Below are positions 35,291-48,300 of a DNA stretch of 64,000 nt, piece by piece; position 1 is the first letter of the stretch, and every line of letters starts with the position of its first letter. The DNA comes from Brevipalpus yothersi (lineage: Eukaryota > Arthropoda > Arachnida > Trombidiformes > Tenuipalpidae), in the NCBI GenBank assembly GCA_003956705.1, contig QZCP01000001.1, forward strand, positions 505,528-569,527. Reading direction: 5' to 3'. The notes beneath the pieces were generated by a model. It had not been told where the DNA came from. It was given only the letters and a program-made list of their open reading frames with translations, and did not search any database. The position numbers and the translations under genes are program-made.

Positions 35291-36192
35291 ATTAGTAGCA
35301 AAAAAATTAAAAAGCAAAAATTATGGTTGACAAAATAATTGTTTCACTTTACACACAAGTTGACAAGTCTCCTTTACACCTCTAACCCCACACCGACACT
35401 CAGTTGTTCACATACACACACAGAGATATCAATAATATCAAGTCCATCAGACTGTCAAACACCATTAACCATCAGCAGTAGAAGTGCACAAAATAAAATA
35501 AACCCAAATAAAAAACATCACAAACTCTCCAAAACAATATGCTCTGATGAACAATCAGTGTCAAAATACTGTTGATCAATGTTGAATCATAATCAAAAAA
35601 GTTGCAGTTAAAATTCAAACCAGACAAAACAACTTTCTGATTGGCTAATATTGAGTGAGTCATTTTGCGCACTCTGGCGGAAAGTATCACAAGCTGCCTC
35701 TAGTCACGTGAAACTGAATTCTTGACATTTTTCAGCTCTGTACACAGTGTGTGTAGGTCAGACACTACTGATTAATAGACGCAATTAATTAGTGGGTTGG
35801 TTTGGTGGCCTTTAAATTTTTTGTTTACTGGATGCATTGCTTGTTGGTTGGGTAACATCAGTGGTAGTGTAAAGTTGGATTGTAAGTTGTCCATTTGATG
35901 TGAATAAGATGATGGTGCTCCTTGGTCGATATTGGTGTCTGTGAACATCGATTTCGTAGTTGTCGACTTATTCGTCCTTAGATTGAATTTATACCTCAAT
36001 TTTATCGGTTTTTCTCAACTTTTAATCTTTTTTAATAGGTTGGTTAACACCTTTTTGGACAAAGATTGTATTGTGAGTTTGGTAGGTAGATGTTTGTGGT
36101 ACGTTAGTGGTGAAGTTTTACTCAATTCTGTTTGTTTTGTTTTTCCAGGAGTATCTACGCATTTGCATACTTGGGGTAAAATAGTGGATAAC
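35291..36192. promoter_or_regulatory. Divergent spacer: kinesin-8 and NDUFA6 promoters
   Basis: Kinesin-8 reads left and NDUFA6 reads right from this 0.9-kb region. A 5' UTR intron of NDUFA6 with acceptor TTTTTCCAG at about 36149 is likely, since the frame upstream is open but has no family match. CA-rich runs lie near 35390-35430. Confidence 0.4.
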
Positions 36193-36591
36193 ATGGATAA
36201 ACTTGTATCGTCAACTGCTACTATTTTACGAAGTGTTGCTGGACCTGTGAAGCCAGTTCTATCGCGTGATCATGCAGAGGCACGTACAAGAGTCAGGAAC
36301 CTTTATCGCACATGGTATCGTCAAATACCCTATGTTTATCAAAAGTACCTTTTTCCATTTAGTGTAAAAGAAATGAATGAGAAGCTCAAGGAAAAGTTCC
36401 GAGAAAATCAACATATAACTGATTTGAGGGTAATAGATATGCTTATCATCAAAGGCCATTTTGATTTGCATGAAGTGGCCCAAAATTGGCAGCAAAAATC
36501 TCACATAGCGAGACATTTTAATAGGGAAATTGCCTTACCCAAGAATAATGATTTTATGTCCAAATTCTTGGCTGGGAAAACATCTGATTGA
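36193..36591 (+). CDS. NDUFA6: NDUFA6, LYR-motif subunit of mitochondrial complex I
   Basis: A 132-residue frame. The LYR motif is in RVRNLYRTWYRQIPYV (about 37-52). The following helices contain KLKEKFRENQHITDLRVIDML and KGHFDLHEVAQNWQQKSHIARHF in sequence, characteristic of NDUFA6 (B14). The protein binds an acyl-carrier protein through the LYR site on the matrix arm of complex I and is needed for assembly and quinone-site function. I start at the ATG giving MDKLVSSTATILRSV, which fits the family length; the frame is open farther upstream but that is probably 5' UTR. The assignment is secure. Confidence 0.95.
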   Translation: MDKLVSSTATILRSVAGPVKPVLSRDHAEARTRVRNLYRTWYRQIPYVYQKYLFPFSVKEMNEKLKEKFRENQHITDLRVIDMLIIKGHFDLHEVAQNWQQKSHIARHFNREIALPKNNDFMSKFLAGKTSD

Positions 36592-36706
36592 AAATTTCCC
36601 AAAGATCTCTCTACTTTTTTCTCTCTACTTTCTGATTCGAGTTGAGTTGCTTCATCAACACGCATCATATTGTATGAAAATAACTTAGTCCATGTTGTAA
36701 AAAGGC

Positions 36707-36712
36707 AATAAA
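36707..36712 (+). terminator. Poly(A) signal AATAAA of NDUFA6
   Basis: AATAAA about 115 nt after the NDUFA6 stop codon and about 40 nt before the stop codon of the opposing gene, so the two 3' UTRs are likely to abut or overlap. Confidence 0.55.
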
Positions 36713-36749
36713 TTGTGAGTATTGTTAGATTCATCAAAAAATGAGTGCG

Positions 36750-37578
36750 TTATTTTCTATCCGTTTCCTCTATTTTGTTTTCGACAAGATATTCTTTGAG
36801 ATACTTTTCAATCATACGCTCTGTTCTCCTTTTTTCTCCATCTGGATCATCAAAATAATCTTGAGCAGGCTTGCCTAGAGCGTATAATTGATTACGATTG
36901 CATGCCATGATTAAAAACATCAAACTGTTTAAAACACCAATGCTGCCCGCAAGAATGAACAATCCGTTGTGAGCCATTGTGAAAGTTGAGAGGAAAAGCC
37001 AAACCAAAAAATGAACAATATAATAGTAATATTCGAAAAGGAGCCACGCTGATTGCTTAAATCTTTCAACATGATGGAATGCATAGGCGAGTCCAATTAA
37101 AATTTGCAAAACGTATGTCAAGAAGGCCCATACAGCGAGAGCTTCACCAACAATACAATGGCCTCTTATCTGAATAAAACTTTCTACATCAGAAGAAAGA
37201 AATTCGGATCATCATGAGCAGCATTTTGACCAATTGAGAGCTTGTCTGATAGGGAAACTTACGAGGACAGTCAGGAGTAACACTCAAAACTATTGCGATG
37301 ATTAGTGTGGAAGTTAAGATGATTATCATTCCAAGACATCCAGTACAGGTGTTCAAGAAAGCCCAATCAATGAGAATATTCCGCGAGGGCCTGGAGACTT
37401 TCTTCTTTATTAAATTGATCCCAGGAAATATAAATTCACTGAAATCATAATCGGAACTTTCATTAGAAGCTGAGCTTTTGCAAATGAAGACATTTCGACT
37501 TTTTCCCCTTCTGGCTGACAGTGATTTCCATTCTTCCTGAAGTGGAGTAACATTTTCAGTGACCGCCGGTTGCTCCAT
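36750..37578 (-). CDS. Four-pass membrane protein of unknown function
   Basis: Exons 37263-37578 and 36750-37183 join in phase 1 to give about 249 residues. The start is the first ATG (MEQPAVTENVTPLQEEW); the frame is open for a few codons upstream without an ATG. After a polar, Ser-rich N-terminal region of about 65 residues come four hydrophobic stretches: one at the end of exon 1 (CLGMIIILTSTLIIAIVLSV) and three in exon 2 (ALAVWAFLTYVLQILIGLAY, YYYYIVHFLVWLFLSTFTM and GLFILAGSIGVLNSLMFLIM). The C-terminal tail is charged. The topology resembles MARVEL-type or other tetraspan proteins, but I see no diagnostic motif and do not name a family. It converges with NDUFA6. Confidence 0.75.
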
Positions 37579-37789
37579 ATTTGGAGCTGAATAGTGTTCC
37601 ACACACTGTTCGGAAATGAGAATATCCTCGAGATTGTTTGTTTACAAGGGGGTTAATCGTATCCGACTGTTGGAAAAGCGATGACTCCTTGAACATTGAA
37701 AATTATTCACCTCAATAAACATCGATTCGTAGTATGTTTTTATAACGAGATGGATAAGTGGAAATTCGTTTCAAGACCGAAACAGCTTA

Positions 37790-38821
37790 TCAAACAAATT
37801 TTTTCTTCTGCTTTTTACGGCCACCACTCGACCCACTGGGTTTATCTCTAGTCCGTTCTGAGGCTATTTCACATTGTGGTCCAGAAAATCCAACCCGACA
37901 TCGACATTTGTCCACCTCCACACAACGTCCACCATTTAAGCATGGTATAAGACACTTGCTGTATTCACATCTCGGTCCGTAATAGCCTCGACGACATAGA
38001 CAGGTGTCTTTTTGGATACATTTTCCACCATTCAAGCATTTTTCAACACAAATTCCACCCTCACAATGAGGTCCCATAAAACCATTGATACATCTACAAA
38101 CTCCCGGAGATATACAGACACCACCATTCATACATTGCGGAAAACATAGTGCAGATTCACAAAATTTTCCAACATAACCCTTACGACATTCACAAGTTTT
38201 TCCCGCATTACATCGACCTCCATTCTGGCATTTGGCATCACATTCTGTGCTGGGTAATTGTTGGTAGCACTGTTTTTTCAGACGAAGTGTGATCGGTGTA
38301 CCAGATAGTGGGAAGCCTTCGTAATTATGAATTGAAAGTTTGATGATTAGTGAGGCAATACCAGAAACATTCCGAACACAAACTAGATGGACTCGAAATA
38401 TGGATGGCTCCGCAGGAATGGGACCAAATCGTGAAATTGATATCACTGGATGGGCTAATATTGAGGTGTTGTTGGATAAAAGTTCATCAAAACGATAAAA
38501 ATATTGTTTCAAATCACCGGACATCCATGTAAAATTGACTGAATTAATTTCAGCTGGAATTGTTGGCAAATAGGATTGAAAATTGGGATCCAAAAGATAA
38601 GGCAATACACTTCCATCGCTGATTGCATATATTCTCATTTTAGTATCAATAAATTCCCGAACTTGACTCTCATCTATCCACATGGATATATCGGAAGTTC
38701 TTGATGACGATGAATGGCCATCACCATTGTTCTCATCCGAAGAGCTACCATGGCCACGAATTGCATGGCAAACTTGACCACAGAATAGAAAAGTAAGAAT
38801 CAATAACTTTCTCCGCACCAT
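37790..38821 (-). CDS. WIF1/Shifted-type secreted protein: WIF domain plus four EGF repeats
   Basis: An intronless 343-residue frame. The signal peptide is RRKLLILTFLFCGQVCHA. A Ser/Asp-rich stretch precedes the WIF domain (about 46-185; ISMWIDESQVREFI, PTIPAEINSVNFTW, SGIASLIIKLSI). Four EGF-like repeats follow (about 195-325), each with the CxNGGxC core: CQNGGRC, CMNGGVC, CLNGGKC and CLNGGRC. The tail is very basic (GGRKKQKKKFV), suitable for binding heparan sulfate. Vertebrate WIF1 sequesters Wnt; Drosophila Shifted instead stabilises Hedgehog with glypicans. Those relatives have five EGF repeats, one more than here. The domain architecture is clear; which ligand it handles is not shown by the sequence. 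Confidence 0.94.
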   Translation of the reverse strand: MVRRKLLILTFLFCGQVCHAIRGHGSSSDENNGDGHSSSSRTSDISMWIDESQVREFIDTKMRIYAISDGSVLPYLLDPNFQSYLPTIPAEINSVNFTWMSGDLKQYFYRFDELLSNNTSILAHPVISISRFGPIPAEPSIFRVHLVCVRNVSGIASLIIKLSIHNYEGFPLSGTPITLRLKKQCYQQLPSTECDAKCQNGGRCNAGKTCECRKGYVGKFCESALCFPQCMNGGVCISPGVCRCINGFMGPHCEGGICVEKCLNGGKCIQKDTCLCRRGYYGPRCEYSKCLIPCLNGGRCVEVDKCRCRVGFSGPQCEIASERTRDKPSGSSGGRKKQKKKFV

Positions 38822-40516
38822 TATACACCCTAATTACAAAAAATTAAATTATGATGATCGACAAATGTTTTTCAAAGTTTGAATGAAAACTTTTCGATTA
38901 TCATCACCCCTATTCGAGGTCAAGATTGTCCGAACTGACCGCTTGAGCAAAAAATGACCAACACAGAGATGTAAACATTGGCACGCTGAAAGTGAGTTTG
39001 AAAGTAAAAGTTGAGAAAATGTTTGTTATTGATCAAAATTCAACTTTGACAGCTACTTTTGGATCCATGTGAAACCTGTGCTTTTTATCATTAGTGAATT
39101 TTTCCTTTCTCTATTCCTACAAAAATGTTCAAATTATCAGATTTTAATTAATTTGATTTCATCATTTTGTTTGTACCTGTTTTTACTGTTTTGAAATGTC
39201 AAGGTTCATCGCTCGATGAGTGAAAAAAAGGAAGCGTGTTACTGGATACAGCTTGATCTTGACCTAGAATATTTTTTTTCCACCTTTCATGGTGATTTGC
39301 ATCAAGTGTCAATGAATTTTCAATTAAGCTTCTCATATTTTTACCTTGCCTCATTATGCTGGCTTCACTTGTTAACATTCATCTAGACTACAGGTACGGA
39401 TTAAACAGTGGAGCAAAGCCTCTTCTTGCTTCTAACTGTATAGTTAACTGAAGCTATTATATTGAGCAATGATCATCCATGATTTATCCTTCAAGAATTC
39501 TTGGAAAAAATTTTCTCTACACGATAATCATGATTATCTGTTCACTCAATCCGAGCTAATCTCCTTCTCTACTTCTCTCTCTCTCTCTCTCTTCCTATGA
39601 ATAATCATCATCATTCGACTTTCCATGATCATCGATTTCTGCAACGAAAATGGACTCTTATGCATGATCCTCCAGGTACTTATAAACCACTTCAGAAAGA
39701 ACTTTCTCTCTTTCAACTGAGCTCACATATACTAGCCATGGACATTGAGCCAATATTATACTGTTATTCCCTGAGAGCTCTTCGAACTCGAAGCCTGAGC
39801 AGAAAAAGTTCTGTCGGTGTGTGCAATATGAGATTCAGATTCACCTGATTCAGATCCATGAACTACACTACAGTATCGCACGCGCTTTCCATCGACAAGT
39901 GAGCTAACCAAAGAAGACATACACACACAGCTTGAACCTCCACATCAAGAACAGAGAGTAAGCAGCACTCTCATGATGAGAGTCTCATGTTAAAGAGACA
40001 GAGAGAAAAAGAGAAAGAGAGAGAGTTTAATGTTTCATTTGATTGAGGACCGAATCATGGGGACTATGTTAGTGGAAAGAGATCATGTTAATTCAGGTGA
40101 TCCTTTTTGGTGATCCAAATTGTTGGCCAATCAAGTTAACCCATAATCATTGTCCACAACTTTTATCCAAGTGACGCCAAATTACCCTACTTCTACACAA
40201 TCAACACTCATACACACACACACACATATAGCTCTGACTCATTCAACAGGGACCAAACTGTGGATCAATCAACTATTTTCTCATCATCACATATATATAT
40301 CTGTTGCTTGTTTTTTTCTATTATTACTATTATTATCAATATGATCGGTGTTGCCATTGTTTATAAATGTTGTTCTCAATGTTGGTGGACCATTTTCAAA
40401 ATGGCTGATAAATTTGATAAGTGATGTGATTACTTCGGGTGATCTATAATTTAATTGTTAATTAAGTCGAAAAGAGGAGAGAGCTTGAAGGAAAAGAGTT
40501 TATTGCTACGAGCGAG
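38822..40516. promoter_or_regulatory. Divergent spacer: WIF1-like and syntaxin-1A promoters
   Basis: Non-coding as far as I can tell. It contains a TC tract (about 39571-39594), a GA tract (about 39999-40025) and a short CA run (about 40212-40224). No reading frame is supported. Confidence 0.45.
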
Positions 40517-43500
40517 ATGACTCGCGATCGCTTGGCCGCCTTAAAAGCGGTGAGTACAAGTTTATTAACCTTATCATAAAAATCATATCATTTTTTGAAC
40601 AATCCAAATTTAGTGATAATTTAATCAAATAACTGCATCAACACTCTTTATGAGCAACAGTTGAAGACCAACATGTTGTATTGGGGTAGTTACATGAGCT
40701 ACGATATGTGTGAATGTATATAATGCAGTCGCTGTTTGAACATTACTACCATCAGTTGGACCTTGCGTACAGAGTGAAAATCATTCAAATCTCCTCATAA
40801 TGATGATCGAATTTTGGTCTAATTCATTTTGATTCTCTCTGACTCATTTCATTGTATATTTGATCAGGCACAACCTGATGAAGATGAGGTAGTTGTTGGA
40901 TTGGAAGCTAAGACTGGGTATATGGATCAGTTTTTCCAAGAGGTAAGAGCATATCACATTGCATTGCGTGCTTGTCAACCGAAAGGAAATGAGGCAGAAA
41001 ATAGCACACACACATACACACATAACATATACACTTATGTCCATTTTTTGTGCCTCTTCTTTAAGGTTGAGGAGACTCGAGAAAATATCGAACGAATGCA
41101 ATCTAATGTGGAAGAGGTGAAAAAAATTCATTCCTCAATTTTATCTGCCCCTCAAACTGATGAAAGTAAGAGCACACTTACAGACATACTTATTCTCGAC
41201 CGCTTTTGTTACTGAATTTTTTATGGTCGATTAAATTCGACAACACTTATGTTGATCTTGGCCTGGAAATCAGACTCACTTACCTGTGATAATTTTCTCT
41301 CTTCTCATGTTTCTTCTCTCGAAAACTTTTGCATGAATAATGTTTGCTTGGATGCTCCTTCTTCCCTCGATGGTTAGAGGCCAAGCAGCAATTAGAAGAT
41401 CTGATGGCTGATATAAAGAGAACCGCAAACAGAGTTCGAGGAAAATTGAAAGGTAAAAAAGCATTAAAATTTTCCAAATTTACATATGATAATTATATCA
41501 TATGTATTATTTATGGACCATTTTTTGATTGTTAATTCTCAAATCAAGGAATTGAACAAAGTATCGATCAATTGGAGCAAACCAATGTTATGTCAGCGGA
41601 TTTTCGAATTCGAAAAACTCAACACTCTATGCTGTCCCAAAAGTTTGTAGAAGTGATGACTGACTACAATAAAATACAGACTGATTATCGAGAGCGATGT
41701 AAAGCTCGTATTCAGAGGCAATTGGAAATCAGTGAGTTGATAGCCCTCCTGATAAACCTTACTGATATGCTCATCACTTGTTATTTTCATCTATTCCCTA
41801 TCTTTTTCTTCAGCCGGCAAGTCGACTACCAATGAAGAGCTTGAAGAAATGTTAGAAAGTGGCAATCCAGCAATCTTCACTCAAGGTGTGAGTGTTTGAT
41901 AAAAAAATTACTTCCATGACCCAGAGAAAAGAAGGACTCAATGTTAATAATGCTAAAATCCTCTCTCTCTCTTTCTCTCTTTCTCTCTTTCGCTCCACTT
42001 TAGATCATCACCGATACTCAACAAGCAAGACAAACGTTGGCTGACATCGAGGCCCGACACGCAGACATCATGAAATTGGAGAGCAGCATTAGAGAATTGC
42101 ATGACATGTTTATGGACATGGCAATGCTTGTGGAAAGTCAGGTAAATAAGATGAATTTTCTCTCTAGTCTATTTTGATATTTCATTCCGAATATCTCTTC
42201 GCAATTAGCCTTTTCCAGCTGTTTGAATAAGGTTGAGAGTAAGGAAAGCTCTACTTGATTCAAATAGTGTATGACAGCATGAAAAATAATGAACCAGTGG
42301 AATATATGGAAAGTGAGAGAGATGGGTGGAAGAAGTGTGAACAAATAGATCTATTACTTTCATTCCCTCAGGTCTATCTGTTTTGTTATCATTATTATTA
42401 CTATATCTCATAAAGCTAGGGAGCATTTGTTGTCTCTCGATCCTTCAAAAATGTCCTGTTAAGTAGGAAAAGGCTTCTTGCTATCAAGTGTCAGTTTTTA
42501 TACTTTAAAAGACTAGGTAGACGTTACTTGATTAGATAAAATAGATCAAAGAAGATTTATAAGTTGAAAACATTTTCTCTCCTTTTCACTCAACGGAAAA
42601 GGATGTGATGACATTTCCTGATGCATTCGTAACGTCAGGAGCTGTTGGTGAAGTCTATTATTTCTTTCAACTCCGTTAATCCACACACACACATAGTCTC
42701 TGTCCTATTTCCTACTCTTCAAGTTACAGAGTCTAACTAAACTTCTTTGCGATACTTCTGAGTTCTATCATGGTAGGTTTATATAAGGTGAGGAATTCGA
42801 TGGCCATCTATCGAATTGGGTCTGATCTTATCATGCCATCTGAAATTGAAATTGGAGCTTGAACTTTATTTCCTTGGATTTTTCTTCTACTACTACATTC
42901 CTCTTCTCCTCTTATTGTTAACCATTCATTCCTTGAGTTTATTCTTGAATCTCCTGAAATTTTCAGCTAGATGCACTGATTTTTCTGATCTCTCTGACAG
43001 CCTGAAATCAACCATTTTGTGTTTGTTCTTTCTCCTCAAACATGTTATCTTCACATCGAATCATTCAAGGTGGAGAAAATTCTTTGTTCTGAGAAAGTTT
43101 TCTGGGTTAAGACCCTTGAGTATTTCCATGGAATATAATAGTTTTTCTGAGAAACTGGCCCATGTTAATACGGTAAAATGGATAAGCGATTATGGTCATT
43201 AAATTTTTATGCATACTCGAAAGTTGAGATTTCTCTAGAGGCTCTGTAGCCACTCATGATCCTGATCGTCTGAACTCTTGAGAGAATTCTCTACATACAC
43301 TGCATAGGCTGAAGACGAAAACGAAACTCTTCATCCAAAATATGAACTGTTCACATCGGTTTCAAGGAATGATACTGCATTCATTGAGTTCATTGGGCTA
43401 GAAATTCTTAGTGTCAAAAATATACAAGCTTGACTTTATTCAGATCTTACCTGTCAAATAGTTATTAAACTTGTCTCTTCAGGTTTCTCATCAACCATGT

Positions 43501-45352
43501 TTAGTCTATGACTTTCACCTTTGCTTTTCAGACGTGATGAGAGTATGAATTGAGTTATTCAAAAGCGAAAAACTTTTCTCCTTTTTTTCTCCTTCTTGAT
43601 GTTTTTCGACGATTTAATCACATGAGGAATCTGACTTCTCCAATACACACATGATGGCTTCTGATCATCAACCTATTCTGATGCATCACTTTATGCTTTG
43701 TTTTATCCTTTTTCACTGACAATATTTTCTGTCCTGTAAATATTATCTCAAGTGAATGAAAAATGACTGGAATCAACCACACAGCTCAAATTTTTAGCTA
43801 AATTCAAATGATACATCTGGCTAATGAAGCCCTCTCGATGATTGGAAAATATGGAATCGCTAATCAAAAATTTCAATTAGGTTTTGTAGACATCCCACAG
43901 GAAGGAAGGAGATAAATTGTATCTCCAATGCAAACAAAAAATGGAAGAGAAAGATGAGAAACTGTCTGCTATTAAGAATTGGAGAAGCATTGTTATTAAA
44001 GATTAGTCAAATTTTTGATTTATTCAAAATCGATAGTCATGGTCTTATGAGATGGTAGGCTACGATGAGAAACTTGTCTAAATTATATTCCACCGGAACT
44101 TCATCTGGGGATTTTTCCTTTATCACTCTTAGATTTTATTCTATCATAAGTTATCATAAGTTTGATTTTTTCGAATATTGGTATACATCAGATAATATTA
44201 TCATCACAATACTTCTGAATATTTCTTTTCTCTCGTGAATATCTCGGGTTCAAATCTTTCAGAGGATTTCTATCCTAAATGGATTTATACAATTTTGAAC
44301 TGCATATCGTGAACAAGAATTGTGCTCCAATCTATTTGATTGTATCTCGTGTTTTCACAAGATGGAAGATTCTCCTTGTACTAAAAATTTTACACATGTT
44401 TCACTTAATTTATGGAAGGACAAGCTTAGTTTTTTTTTGCTTTCCCCAAAAAAGACTAAAATTTGATGGATCAGTGAATGGAAAAAATGATCTCATCTTT
44501 ACTCAATTCTTGATGTCACCTATATCTTCTGTCTACTTTTTTTGAGAACGATGCTTCATGTTATTCCTTGAACTTCGTCTCATTATCTTTACACGGGTTA
44601 ATCAAATTTACATTAGGCTGAAAGAACTCACGATCTACAAGATATTCAATCTTTACCCTAAGAGCTTTTTTCCCTCGCAAACACATGCATTTTGATTTTC
44701 TAATTTTCAGAGGATCCATGTTATTTATCTGAGATCTAACTCTCAATTTAGAAATATTCTATCATCTCATTCAGCATTTTCCAAAACACATGAATTCTCT
44801 TCTCTATACACTCATGAATCCCAATAGATGCTCGAGGGCAGATCACAAACTGACCTGTTTTCGTGATCAGGATTAGGATCGCTCTCGTTATTTCAACTTT
44901 TTACCCTGATCTTGATACTCATATTCTCATCATCTGAAACTGAAAGTGTCTTTTTCAGCTGATGAACTTGATCCTTTCTCCTTTCAAACTCACTTTCCAT
45001 TAATATATACGAAACTCGAGTACTTTATCAATGTCTGACTGTGATCGAGTAGCCAATATTGTTCAAACTGTATGATCTATTGCCTCAGGAATTTTTCTTA
45101 CACTTCCAAATCCGATTCATGGTGCTTTCTCTAATCTCATCCATTGTATGGCTAGTTACCATCGATATTGCACCATAACAAGTGACTTCTATTTTGAAAT
45201 ATTGGAACATTGCGATGAATTCATATTTCGAATTCCACTTCACTTTTCACAGTCTGAATATATGTCAGACTAAATTTTAATCTTCTTTCCTTCAAATTGT
45301 GGAGGAAATTCGCTCCACATGTAACATGGTTAGAGAAATGGAGTGCATCCGG

Positions 45353-45397
<45 letters not shown>

Positions 45398-48300
45398 GTC
45401 ATTTCCATTGTCATAGTATGCTTGCATCATCCAATGATGCACATGCAAAGATTTTTGGAAGTTTGTTTTTCTATGGCTTAGGGCAGAGAAAGATGAGTAA
45501 ATTGTGTTCTCTTCTTAGCTTGCTTTTGCAATCAAAATCCTCTTCTCCTCCTTTTGGTGAGAAAACAATTAGACGTTATGTTTTCTTTCTGTTCATCATT
45601 CTCTGTATGAACAAACTTCCTCTCAAATCTAGCCAATTCTGTGTATTCCTCAACCATCACCTTTCTCAATATGTGTGCTAACCTATACACTATTTGTAGT
45701 TTCATGACAAGATTTATATATAGTTATCAGGAAGATTGATTAACATTCAATTGAATCATCGAGTGACGATGATCCTCGAGGAATGTCTTGTGTAGGAATC
45801 ATCCGAACAACGAATTCTTCAATCTCTTTTCTCAGAAAATTCTTTTCCCTCTTACCTTCATTTTATTAATCTATTTACTTTGTATCTCGATTGAATCCTA
45901 ATAGTTTTTTGGTCTGAAGCTGAAAAAATTCTGATTCACCTTCTGACAGATAAATATATATGTTTTTCTTTCTACACTGAACACTAAATGCTATACATTC
46001 GAATGTGTGTACGTAGCTATATTTTGCCTCATAGAAGAGTGAATAAAAAAAAGGAATGGAATGCATTCATAACTGGAAGATTCGCGAGAAAAAGAAATAA
46101 AATTGTTCTCTTTACGAGCAATATAGCTCATTGAATCGATATATTGATCTGTTTCACCTACGAATAGCATCAAAAACGTGTTAGCAGTATTTCCAATGCA
46201 TCAGTTTTGCAGAAATATCCTGAATATCTTTTTGGAGAAAACCGAAGAGCTATTAAGATGGACACATCATACAAGAATAGGAAGAAGTAGCAGAAGAAGA
46301 AGAAGATCATTCTAGGGAACAACAAATCATTCGTCCTCTCAAATCATGGATGATAGCCTGCCCAGGAAATACATGTACCTATCTTCACGGTTGAGTAGAG
46401 GTTTTTCTCTGTCTCCTTTTAATTCCACTGCACAATAAATTGAGCCCTTTTCCATTTTTCCCATCTCTTTATTCTTTTCACACACGATAGCTTCATGTTA
46501 CTTTTCTGCTCTAATAGGCAGACACACAGATATATTGTTCATTCTGAAATTTTGGTCTCTATTCGTTCGGAAAGATTAGCAATTTTTCGAAAGCATTCGC
46601 CAAAGATGTTCAAAGCGGCGATGATTCAAATTCTTTTTCCCTTATTGATATGAATGAAAAAAAAGGCTAATAATATCATAATTGTATCGATAAACGAATG
46701 AATGTAAAAGTGAATTGAATATGAATATTATTTCCGAAATCCATTATTATTATTTTGCTTTCAAGCTCTGCTGTAACTTCACTCTAGGTTGACTTGATGG
46801 TTCGGTCAGCTTACCGCTCAAAGTCCATCTGTTCAAGTATGAGGTTGAGAGAACAAAATGTGCCGCAAGTAGAACATATCGTAAACTATTTGAACATTCA
46901 CAGGCATCAATATTGAGTGAATAGATCGAGTGAATGAATGTAATCATGTACTGAATCATACGTAAATTATGAACTTTTGCCTCCCAATTGGGAATCATTC
47001 CAGTTTGATCATCCGCACACGATCGAACACCGAGACCATAGTTAATTGTTCCCACCATAGAGTCCAATAGAAATGGGAAATAAATTATACCAGTTGGATA
47101 AAAGTTCATACAATAATATGCGATAGCTGGATCAAGGATGGCACTTGTGAATCGTCCGAGAGTAACGTTTTGTTCACATTTGGTTAGAATATGGAAGATG
47201 ATGTCCATACTGGTAGAAATTTTGAGTAGCATATACAGGAAGATTGCATAAGGATACGCTTTTGGTCTAATGTCATCTTTAAGAACAGCATCTTGATCAC
47301 ATGTGAACATATTTGAAACACCGTTGGCAAGTGCTAAGATCAGAAAGCATGCCATACCATACACTCCGAAGAACAAGCCATTGTATACTAATTGCCATGG
47401 CCTGAGGAAGTATCCATGCTTTTTGGCTCTCATTTTTCGAAATAATGAGAGGGAAAGTATGGAAAAAAATATCACATACATGAACAATAGCCATGGCCCT
47501 CTTTCGATGAGAGCCAGTTCGGCCATACCTTTTTCTGCGTAAATTTTCCACATTTTCGCAAATAACAAAAGGCTTTCCCCTCCGAAAATAGTCACAAAAA
47601 GTTTTCACTCTCACTATCGAATAAAATTTTTGAAACTTTTATGAAGAAACAAAAGTATCGATATATTTTGAACACATTTACGTATCAGAATGTAATGTAG
47701 TGTAGTTTGACTGGAAAAAAATCGCTCCCGTTATTCTGCTACTAAGTTGGCTTGTAAGAATGTTGTTCCTCCTCCCCCTCCTCCTCATGGGATGGTTTTC
47801 CTGTTATATATTCTACTTATACTTTCCTCGTTTCTGACCAACATTTTTTTCCACTTCACCCTCAGGTGAATGTCCATAATATTGATATTTGAGCGCTTTC
47901 GAACATGTATCGAGTCATATGAGGACTACCTTCACATTATCTGATTGAGCAGGTCGAGCTTGGTTGGGAAGGGCGAGTTTCCAGTCTACATCACCATAGC
48001 TTCACTTGAATTTTTCTTCCTTCTTTTTCTGGTGATAAATGTTTTGATTATATCACAAAATACTGTAGATTACTTGAGGGCTGATTCACGTTGTAACAGA
48101 GTCGCTTGCTTACCTTCTCACCACTTTTGAGAAAAGCAATGTATGAAAATAATGATTCGATTTACTAGGCCTCTCTCTTCCGATGATATCGATTCATAAT
48201 GCTTCCAAATTTACGATTATTCTCAAGGCTTCAAATCAATTATTGAGGCACCATTTTCTCTCTGTCATTTATTATTTGCGATGGATTTTTGGATTAAACT

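Noticed and set aside
42816..43202. 128-codon plus-strand frame in syntaxin-1A intron 7
   Set aside because: Leu/Phe/Ser-rich translation of a pyrimidine-rich stretch, with no motif or splice support.
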